A DNA stretch of 64,000 nucleotides, from NCBI RefSeq assembly GCF_001247745.1, contig NZ_LAIR01000002.1:496001-560000 (forward strand). Direction: 5' to 3'. Below the pieces are notes generated by a model that saw only the letters and a program-made list of their open reading frames with translations, did no database searches and had not been told where the DNA came from. Both the position numbers and the translations under genes were made by a program. How positions within the stretch are numbered: position 1 is the stretch's first letter; every line of letters starts with the position of its first letter. Shown one piece after another: positions 57,732-64,000 of the stretch. The stretch is from Luteipulveratus halotolerans (lineage in GTDB: Bacteria > Actinomycetota > Actinomycetes > Actinomycetales > Dermatophilaceae).

Positions 57732-59320
57732 GTGGTGGCTTTCCGTGTGCGTCCGAGGCCGGACGGGAGCTGACGCAGCCGTGCGTGCAGCTCCGGCAGC
57801 ATGAGCGCGCCGAGCGTCACGACGACCGGCACGTAGGGGAGAAGGTAACGCGAGCGACCCTGGAAGAGCAGGGTGAACAGCCCGATCCCGAGGACGGCCA
57901 GCGCCATCGTGAGCGTCGGCCTGCGGTACGGCGCGACGAGCAGGCCGCCTCCCGTGACGAGCAGCAGCGCCAGCCACGAGGCCGTGGTGAGGTCGGTGCG
58001 AGCGGCGAACAGGTCACCGGTCGGGTGGTTCCAGCTACGGACGAACGGCGTCAGGCGGGTGTGCGCCGTGAGCGATCCGTAGGGGTCCATCTCCTCGCCC
58101 CAGGCGAAGAACATGCCGTCGCCCCAGTTCCACCGGGCCTTCGCCCACTCGAACGACGCCATGCCGGTGATCCCGCGGCGCTGCACCGTCTGGTCGATGA
58201 GCTCCCACGACAGGTCGTTCATCTCGGCGGCGTCCAGGCCCTTGAGCCGCTGCACCCAGCCACGGTCGTACCCGCCGTAGCGCTCGTGCCCGTCCCAGGG
58301 GTGCTGCGTGAGCAGGCCACCGGCGAGGAAGGTGAGCGGCGTCGCGGCGTGGACCTCGTGCACGCCGTGGCCGTCGAGATCGCTCGCGGACTCCGACGCC
58401 GCGTGGGCTGCGGTGCTGAGGCCGGTGAGGGCCAGTCCGCACACGACTGCGACCACGGCTGTGGTGACGGCGCGATGTCGACGAGTGCGAGCGAGCATCG
58501 CAGGTACGGCGACGGCTGCGAGGGCGACCGTCATCACCGCTGCGGTGGGCTTGAGGAGCGTCCCGAACGTCAGCAGCAGCATCGCCGCCGCCGTCAGCAC
58601 GACGGCGGTGCTGCGGCGACCGGCCCGTGCCGCGAGCAGCACCAGGGCGAGTCCACCGATCGGGCACGGGACCACGAGCAGGTCGCTGTACGGCGCGATG
58701 AGCCAGGGCGAGAGTCCGACCAGCGCGGCCGTGCCGAGCAGCGCCGCCATGCCCGCGCGGTGACTGCGCAGCACGCGGCCGACGGCGTACACCGATGCGA
58801 GGGTGGCGGCGAGCGCCACGCAGTTGAGCAGGATGAACGTGGTGGCGTAGCTCGTCCCGAGGGCGCCGGCGACCCGGCGTACCTCCTGGGCGATCGCGAG
58901 CAGCGGGACGTTGTTGGGGTACTGCGCGAAGTAGGCCTGCAGGTACGGCGGCGGGTCGGCGTAGCCCGAGGCCCGTGCCACGGTGAGCGGGTCCCACGAG
59001 AGGCGATAGGTCAGGGCGATCGCGAAGCCGCCGCACACGGCGGTGCACAGGCAGGTCGTGGCCGCCGCGACGGCGAGCTCGCGTCGCCGCGACGGGGCGC
59101 GGGGCCGTCGCTGCACACCCCAGCACACGAGCAGCGCGAGGGCGACGAGAACGGGCGTCAGCAGGGTGACCACACCGCGGTCGTAGCTGCGCCACGGCAT
59201 CCGCGGAGAGATCAGGGCACCGGCCGCGACCACCACCAGCGTGGTGCCCACGACGACCTGCACGGCCCGCCCGAGGCGTCGTTCGGCCGTGCCCGGAACG
59301 CTCGCGCGCCCTTCCCCCAT
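57728..59320 (-). CDS. GT-C-like membrane glycosyltransferase
   Basis: 530 residues with about 11-12 hydrophobic helices and a large extracytoplasmic loop (about 310-420). The first loop carries the Asp-containing segment after helix 1 and the C-terminal FQGRSRYLLPYVPVVVTLGALML resembles the GT39/GT83 (PMT, ArnT) polyprenyl-phosphate-sugar transferases. Coupled by ATGA to rmlB, so it may use a rhamnosyl or other lipid-linked donor for the wall; that is inference. ATG 59320. Confidence 0.75.
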   Translation of the reverse strand: MGEGRASVPGTAERRLGRAVQVVVGTTLVVVAAGALISPRMPWRSYDRGVVTLLTPVLVALALLVCWGVQRRPRAPSRRRELAVAAATTCLCTAVCGGFAIALTYRLSWDPLTVARASGYADPPPYLQAYFAQYPNNVPLLAIAQEVRRVAGALGTSYATTFILLNCVALAATLASVYAVGRVLRSHRAGMAALLGTAALVGLSPWLIAPYSDLLVVPCPIGGLALVLLAARAGRRSTAVVLTAAAMLLLTFGTLLKPTAAVMTVALAAVAVPAMLARTRRHRAVTTAVVAVVCGLALTGLSTAAHAASESASDLDGHGVHEVHAATPLTFLAGGLLTQHPWDGHERYGGYDRGWVQRLKGLDAAEMNDLSWELIDQTVQRRGITGMASFEWAKARWNWGDGMFFAWGEEMDPYGSLTAHTRLTPFVRSWNHPTGDLFAARTDLTTASWLALLLVTGGGLLVAPYRRPTLTMALAVLGIGLFTLLFQGRSRYLLPYVPVVVTLGALMLPELHARLRQLPSGLGRTRKATT

Positions 59321-59399
59321 GGCCGCATGCTAAGTCCGAACCGGCCAGTAGCGCTCGAACCCGAGGCACGCAGCCGCGACGATCCCTACGCTGACGCCC

Positions 59400-60275
59400 A
59401 TGAAGGGGATCGTCCTGGCAGGGGGCACGGGATCACGGCTGCACCCGATCACGCGCGGCATCAGCAAGCAGCTCATGCCGGTCTACGACAAGCCGATGGT
59501 CTACTACCCGATCTCGACGCTGATGCTCGCCGGCATCCGGGACATCCTGGTGATCACGACGCCTGCCGACCAGGAGCAGTTCGAACGCCTGCTCGGCGAC
59601 GGGTCGCCGTGGGGCGTGCGGCTGTCGTACGCCGTGCAGGAACGACCCGAGGGTCTGGCCCAGGCGTTCGTCATCGGTGCGGACTTCATCGGGGACGACA
59701 CGGTCGCCCTCGTGCTCGGCGACAACTTGTTCTTCGGGCCAGGGCTCGGCACCCGGCTGGCGGACAACGTCGACGTCGAGGGCGGCCGGATCTTCGCCTA
59801 CCAGGTGGCCGACCCGACGGCGTACGGCGTCGTGGAGTTCGACGACGACGGCATCGCCCGCTCCATCGAGGAGAAGCCCGCTCGGCCCCGGTCCTCGTTC
59901 GCGGTGCCGGGTCTGTACTTCTACGACAACGACGTCATCGAGATCGCCCGCGGACTGACGCCCAGCGAGCGCGGCGAGCTCGAGATCACCGCCGTCAACA
60001 ACGCCTACCTCGAGCAGGGGCGCCTGCGGGTCACGGTGCTGCCGCGCGGTACGGCGTGGCTCGACACCGGGACGTTCGCAGGGCTCATCGAGGCCAGCCA
60101 GTACGTCCAGGTCATCGAGGCCCGTCAAGGCCTCAAGGTCGGCTGCCCCGAGGAGGTCGCCTGGCGGCAGGGCTGGATCGACGACGCCGAGCTGACGGCG
60201 CGCGGTGACGAGCTGCTCAAGAGCGGCTACGGCACCTACCTGCACGACCTCGTCGCTGCCGGCAAGGACGCATGA
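59400..60275 (+). CDS. rmlA: Glucose-1-phosphate thymidylyltransferase
   Basis: 291-residue nucleotidyltransferase, first step of dTDP-rhamnose. The pyrophosphorylase motif GGTGSRLHPIT, the KQLMPVYDKPM segment and LGDNLFF (metal Asp) are intact. ATG 59400 is divergent from the minus-strand rml/glycosyltransferase operon over 79 bp. ATGA overlap with rmlC. Confidence 0.98.
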   Translation: MKGIVLAGGTGSRLHPITRGISKQLMPVYDKPMVYYPISTLMLAGIRDILVITTPADQEQFERLLGDGSPWGVRLSYAVQERPEGLAQAFVIGADFIGDDTVALVLGDNLFFGPGLGTRLADNVDVEGGRIFAYQVADPTAYGVVEFDDDGIARSIEEKPARPRSSFAVPGLYFYDNDVIEIARGLTPSERGELEITAVNNAYLEQGRLRVTVLPRGTAWLDTGTFAGLIEASQYVQVIEARQGLKVGCPEEVAWRQGWIDDAELTARGDELLKSGYGTYLHDLVAAGKDA

Positions 60276-60871
60276 TGGACGTCCGTCCCATGACGATCGA
60301 GGGCGCGCACGTGGTCACGCCACGGCAGTTCCCGGACGAGCGCGGCGTCTTCCTCGAGGCCTTCCGCGGCGACCTGCTCGCCGAGCACACCGGCCACGAG
60401 ATGCGCGTGGTGCAGACCAACGTGTCCGTGTCGGCGAAGGGCGTGCTGCGCGGGGTCCACTACGCCGACGTACCGCCCTCGCAGGCCAAGTACGTCACCG
60501 CGCTGCACGGCTCGTTCCTCGACGTGGTGGTCGACCTGCGCGTCGGCTCACCGACGTTCGGGCGGTCGGAGTCGGTCCTCATCGACACCGTCGACCGCCG
60601 TGCCGTCCACCTCTCCGAAGGCCTCGGTCACGCCTTGCTGTCGCTGCAGGACGGGTCGGTCGCGCACTACCTGTGCAGTGCGGCGTACGCCCCCGACCGG
60701 GAGCACGGCATCCACCCGCTCGACCCCGACCTGGCGCTCGACCTGCCCGCCGGGCTGACGCCGGTGCTGTCGCCCAAGGACGCGGCCGCGCCGTCGCTGC
60801 AAGAGGCCCTCGACCGAGGGCTTCTGCCGCGCTGGGAAGACTGCGTGACGTTCCGGCGTTCTCTGTCGTGA
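60272..60871 (+). CDS. rmlC: dTDP-4-dehydrorhamnose 3,5-epimerase
   Basis: 199-residue cupin epimerase. PDERGVFLEAF, GVLRGVHYAD (catalytic His) and the QDGSVAHYLCSAAYAP strand (where the general base Asp/Tyr region normally reads YLCT) are seen. Together with rmlA, B and D the complete pathway from glucose-1-phosphate to dTDP-L-rhamnose is encoded in 5 kb between rpoC and rpsL. Confidence 0.95.
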   Translation: MMDVRPMTIEGAHVVTPRQFPDERGVFLEAFRGDLLAEHTGHEMRVVQTNVSVSAKGVLRGVHYADVPPSQAKYVTALHGSFLDVVVDLRVGSPTFGRSESVLIDTVDRRAVHLSEGLGHALLSLQDGSVAHYLCSAAYAPDREHGIHPLDPDLALDLPAGLTPVLSPKDAAAPSLQEALDRGLLPRWEDCVTFRRSLS

Positions 60872-60912
60872 GGAGCGGCGCTCACGTGCTCCCGTGGCCC
60901 TCGGATTCCGAT

Positions 60913-60942
60913 TTGGAAGGCCGACACGCGGCCCGGTAGTCT
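60913..60942 (+). promoter_or_regulatory. Candidate promoter of the str operon
   Basis: TTGGAA (60913-60918) and TAGTCT (60937-60942) with an 18-base spacer, about 229 bp before rpsL. Confidence 0.45.
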
Positions 60943-61170
60943 GGACCGCGTGCGTGGGCTTCTCCATGCCCAGTCGCCGCAAGGCGGCCAGCACACACTC
61001 TCGCCGGGCGCCGGCGGATCCACGGGTCCGTCAGGAGTGCAGGGGAGAGCGCCGGACCGACACTCCCGACCTCGTGGGTCGGGGGTACGGACCGGACAAC
61101 CAAGGAGTCTCGGCAGCACGGTCCGTCGTGCCGCCGACATGACAAGACAACGACAAGGTCGGAGAACAGG
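60943..61170 (+). other. rpsL leader region
   Basis: Gene-free leader. It holds a hairpin CCCGAC...GTCGGG near 61065-61082 and the ribosome site GGAGAACAGG before TTG 61171. No convincing small reading frame seen. Confidence 0.4.
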
Positions 61171-61545
61171 TTGCCTACCATCAACCAGCTCGTCCGTAAG
61201 GGTCGCCAGGACAAGGCCTCCAAGGTCTCCACCCCGGCTCTTAAGGGCAGCCCCCAGCGACGCGGTGTGTGCACGCGCGTCTACACCACCACGCCCAAGA
61301 AGCCGAACTCCGCGCTGCGCAAGGTCGCTCGCGTTCGACTGACCTCCGGTATCGAGGTCACGGCTTACATCCCGGGCGTCGGCCACAACCTGCAGGAGCA
61401 CTCGATCGTGCTCGTGCGTGGCGGCCGTGTGAAGGACCTTCCGGGTGTCCGCTACAAGATCATCCGCGGCTCCCTCGACACCCAGGGTGTCAAGGGTCGC
61501 CAGCAGGCTCGTAGCCGCTACGGCGCCAAGAAGGAGAAGAAGTAA
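61171..61545 (+). CDS. rpsL: 30S ribosomal protein S12
   Basis: 124 residues starting with TTG. The streptomycin-related segments TTPKKPNSALRKVARV and VKDLPGVRYK keep their wild-type lysines (E. coli Lys42/Lys43-region and Lys87/88-region). It overlaps rpsG by one base (TAATG). Confidence 0.99.
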   Translation: MPTINQLVRKGRQDKASKVSTPALKGSPQRRGVCTRVYTTTPKKPNSALRKVARVRLTSGIEVTAYIPGVGHNLQEHSIVLVRGGRVKDLPGVRYKIIRGSLDTQGVKGRQQARSRYGAKKEKK

Positions 61546-62015
61546 TGCCTCGTAAGGGACCCGCGCCGAAGCGCCCCCTCGTCGTCGACCCGGTCTACGG
61601 CTCGCCGCTCGTGACCCAGCTGGTCAACAAGATCCTCCTGGACGGCAAGAAGTCCACCGCCGAGCGCATCGTCTACGGCGCGCTCGAGGGCTGCAAGGAG
61701 AAGACCGGCACCGACCCCGTCGTCACGCTCAAGCGCGCGCTCGACAACGTCAAGCCGGCTCTGGAGGTCAAGTCCCGCCGCGTCGGTGGTGCGACCTACC
61801 AGGTGCCGATCGAGGTCAAGCCCGGTCGCGCGACCACGCTGTCGCTGCGCTGGCTGGTCGGCTACTCGCGTCAGCGTCGTGAGAAGACCATGACCGAGCG
61901 CCTCATGAACGAGATCCTCGACGCGTCCAACGGCCTCGGTGCCGCGGTCAAGCGTCGCGAGGACACGCACAAGATGGCCGAGTCCAACAAGGCCTTCGCG
62001 CACTACCGCTGGTGA
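61545..62015 (+). CDS. rpsG: 30S ribosomal protein S7
   Basis: 156 residues; primary 16S rRNA 3'-domain binder. PRKGPAPKRPL start and the C-terminal DTHKMAESNKAFAHYRW are typical. The gap to fusA is 104 bp. Confidence 0.99.
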   Translation: MPRKGPAPKRPLVVDPVYGSPLVTQLVNKILLDGKKSTAERIVYGALEGCKEKTGTDPVVTLKRALDNVKPALEVKSRRVGGATYQVPIEVKPGRATTLSLRWLVGYSRQRREKTMTERLMNEILDASNGLGAAVKRREDTHKMAESNKAFAHYRW

Positions 62016-62019
62016 CGTC

Positions 62020-62058
62020 TCGTACGCCGGTCGCGCAGCTCGCGTGACCGGCGTACGA
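62020..62058 (+). promoter_or_regulatory. Hairpin between rpsG and fusA
   Basis: TCGTACGCCGGTC (62020-62032) is perfectly complementary to GACCGGCGTACGA (62046-62058), loop 13. It shares the GTACGCCGG word with the rpoB-rpoC hairpin. No T-run. Confidence 0.5.
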
Positions 62059-62119
62059 ACCGCCTGCACACTGCAGTAACCCGCCCCACCCGGCCCGCAA
62101 GAGACGAGAAGAGACTCAC

Positions 62120-64000
62120 GTGGCACTCGACGTGCTGACCGACCTGAAGAAGGTCCGCAACATCGGCATCATGGCGCACATCGATGCCGGTAAGACGACG
62201 ACGACCGAGCGCATCCTGTTCTACACCGGCGTCAACCACAAGATCGGTGAGACGCACGACGGTGCCTCCACGACCGACTGGATGGAGCAGGAGAAGGAGC
62301 GGGGCATCACCATCACCTCCGCTGCTGTCACCTCCTTCTGGGACGGCACCCAGATCAACATCATCGACACCCCCGGTCACGTGGACTTCACGGTCGAGGT
62401 CGAGCGCTCGCTGCGCGTCCTCGACGGCGCGGTCGCGGTGTTCGACGGCAAGGAGGGCGTCGAGCCCCAGTCCGAGACCGTGTGGCGTCAGGCCGACAAG
62501 TACGACGTCCCCCGCATCGCGTTCGTCAACAAGATGGACAAGATGGGCGCCGACTTCTACTTCACCGTGCAGACGGTCAAGGACCGCCTGGGTGCCGAGC
62601 CGCTCGTGCTGCAGCTCCCCATCGGTGCCGAGGCCGACTTCATCGGTGTCGTCGACCTGCTTGAGATGCGTGCGCTGGTGTGGCCGGGTGACGCCAAGGG
62701 TGACGTCACCATGGGCGCCAAGTACGAGATTCAGGAGATCCCGGACGACCTCAAGGCCAAGGCCGAGGAGTACCGCAACCACCTGGTCGAGCGCGTCGCC
62801 GAGTCCGACGACGACCTGATGGAGAAGTACCTCGGTGGCGAGGAGCTCACGGTCGACGAGCTCAAGGCGGGCATCCGCAAGCTCACGGTCAACTCCGAGC
62901 TCTACCCGATCCTGTGCGGTTCGGCGTTCAAGAACCGTGGTGTGCAGCCGATGCTCGACGCGGTCGTCGACTTCCTGCCGTCGCCGCTGGACGTCCCCCC
63001 GATGATCGGTCACAAGCCGGGCTCGGAGGACGAGGAGATCACCCGTGCGCCGAGCAAGGACGAGCCGTTCTCGGCCCTGGCCTTCAAGGTCGCGGCGCAC
63101 CCGTTCTTCGGCACCCTGACGTTCATCCGCGTGTACTCCGGTCGCATCGCCGCCGGCAGCGCCGTGGTGAACTCCACCAAGGGCAAGAAGGAGCGCGTCG
63201 GCAAGCTCTTCCAGATGCACGCCAACAAGGAGAACCCGGTCGAGGAGGCCGTCGCCGGTCACATCTACGCGGCGATCGGTCTGAAGGACACGACCACCGG
63301 TGACACGCTGTGCGACCCGCAGGACCAGATCGTCCTGGAGTCCATGAGCTTCCCGGAGCCGGTCATCCACGTGGCCATCGAGCCCAAGACCAAGGGTGAC
63401 CAGGAGAAGCTCTCCACCGCCATCCAGAAGCTCGCGCAGGAGGACCCGACGTTCTCGGTCCACCTGGACGAGGAGACCGGCCAGACCGTCATCGGCGGTA
63501 TGGGCGAGCTCCACCTCGACATCCTGGTCGACCGCATGAAGCGGGAGTTCAAGGTCGAGGCCAACGTCGGTGCGCCCCAGGTCGCCTACCGCGAGACCAT
63601 CCGCCGTGCGGTCGAGAAGTACGACTACACGCACAAGAAGCAGACCGGTGGTTCGGGCCAGTTCGCCAAGGTGCAGGTCACCTTCGCGCCGCTGGAGACC
63701 ACCGAGGGCGAGCTGTACGAGTTCGAGAACGCGGTCACCGGTGGCCGCATCCCGCGCGAGTACATCCCCTCGGTCGACCAGGGCATCCAGGAGGCCATGC
63801 AGCTCGGTGTCCTCGCCGGCTACCCGCTGGTCGGTGTCAAGGCGACGCTGCTCGACGGTGCCTACCACGACGTCGACTCCTCGGAGATGGCGTTCAAGAT
63901 CGCCGGCTCGATGGCCCTCAAGGAGGCCGTTCGCAAGGCCGACCCGGTCCTGCTCGAGCCGATGATGGCCGTCGAGGTGCGTACGCCCGAGGACTACATG
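62120..64000 (+). CDS. fusA: Elongation factor G (3' end outside window)
   Basis: The first 627 residues of about 700, starting GTG 62120. P-loop AHIDAGKTT at 19-27, RGITI, DTPGH and NKMD of the GTPase; domain II FSALAFKVAAHPFFGTLTFIRVYSG, domain III GMGELHLDI and domain IV GVLAGYPLVGV are present. The frame is open to the last base (64000), so the terminal ~75 residues are missing from the window only. Confidence 0.99.
   Translation, partial: MALDVLTDLKKVRNIGIMAHIDAGKTTTTERILFYTGVNHKIGETHDGASTTDWMEQEKERGITITSAAVTSFWDGTQINIIDTPGHVDFTVEVERSLRVLDGAVAVFDGKEGVEPQSETVWRQADKYDVPRIAFVNKMDKMGADFYFTVQTVKDRLGAEPLVLQLPIGAEADFIGVVDLLEMRALVWPGDAKGDVTMGAKYEIQEIPDDLKAKAEEYRNHLVERVAESDDDLMEKYLGGEELTVDELKAGIRKLTVNSELYPILCGSAFKNRGVQPMLDAVVDFLPSPLDVPPMIGHKPGSEDEEITRAPSKDEPFSALAFKVAAHPFFGTLTFIRVYSGRIAAGSAVVNSTKGKKERVGKLFQMHANKENPVEEAVAGHIYAAIGLKDTTTGDTLCDPQDQIVLESMSFPEPVIHVAIEPKTKGDQEKLSTAIQKLAQEDPTFSVHLDEETGQTVIGGMGELHLDILVDRMKREFKVEANVGAPQVAYRETIRRAVEKYDYTHKKQTGGSGQFAKVQVTFAPLETTEGELYEFENAVTGGRIPREYIPSVDQGIQEAMQLGVLAGYPLVGVKATLLDGAYHDVDSSEMAFKIAGSMALKEAVRKADPVLLEPMMAVEVRTPEDYM

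Noticed and set aside
57785..60208. 807-codon plus-strand frame over the glycosyltransferase and rmlA
   Set aside because: Shadow of the minus-strand membrane protein and of rmlA in another frame.
62003..63868. 621-codon minus-strand frame opposite fusA
   Set aside because: The plus strand encodes EF-G with all GTPase motifs; the minus frame is a shadow.

Overview
The window is about 70% G+C, gene-dense, rich in GTG and TTG starts and in 4-base stop/start overlaps. It carries the actinobacterial order rpmG-hadA-hadB-murB ... tRNA-Trp-secE-nusG-rplK-rplA ... rplJ-rplL ... rpoB-rpoC ... rpsL-rpsG-fusA. Together with a leaderless-type promoter, the FadA2/FabG4/HtdX thiolase cluster and an Arr enzyme, this points to the chromosome of a high-GC actinobacterium. 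A Micrococcales-type lineage is my guess from gene content, not proven. No phage, insertion sequence, rRNA or CRISPR array was seen.

Layout. 1-6200: two tandem M1 aminopeptidases, a class-A-like serine hydrolase and a HIT-like protein, coupled by 4-base overlaps and closed by a perfect 48-bp palindromic terminator. 6.2-10.2 kb: a lipid-type operon on the minus strand (acyl-CoA dehydrogenase, two short-chain dehydrogenases, MaoC hydratase) divergent from a TetR regulator, with a 14+14 bp operator between them. 10.2-20.1 kb: accessory and housekeeping genes, including a DUF559/AbiEi-like gene bracketed by 43-bp direct repeats, a DsbA-like protein coupled to a rifampin ADP-ribosyltransferase, YajQ, a ClpP pair in which the second lacks the catalytic His, tRNA-Tyr, a MerR/GyrI pair, cytidine deaminase and two transporters. 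20.1-21.9 kb: a small operon of a ribbon-helix-helix protein, a beta-repeat DUF4097 protein and a 61-aa basic protein, probably with a leaderless first cistron and TGACGTCA boxes in its promoter. 21.8-28.3 kb: acyl-CoA oxidase and TetR divergent from fadA2-fabG4-htdX.

28.4-46.9 kb: tRNA-Thr, tRNA-Met, rpmG, the two-subunit hydroxyacyl dehydratase, murB, two tandem secreted paralogues, adenosine deaminase, tRNA-Trp, secE-nusG-rplKA. An accessory block (PEP-mutase family enzyme, SigE-family sigma factor with a membrane partner, lipoprotein) splits rplA from rplJL, and a fused asymmetric ABC exporter splits rplL from rpoB. 46.9-64.0 kb: rpoB and rpoC, then an MFS exporter and a complete dTDP-L-rhamnose set (rmlA, B, C, D) with a GT-C-like membrane glycosyltransferase, then the str operon rpsL-rpsG-fusA (fusA runs off the end).

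At a larger scale, several families of short GC-rich repeats lie between genes, and in three cases inside or across genes: the N-terminus of the serine hydrolase, the middle of the acyl-CoA oxidase, and the last codons of rpoC. The most interesting candidates for follow-up are the RHH/DUF4097/small-protein operon, the ClpP pair with one catalytically incomplete subunit, the asymmetric ABC exporter, and the translated repeats.
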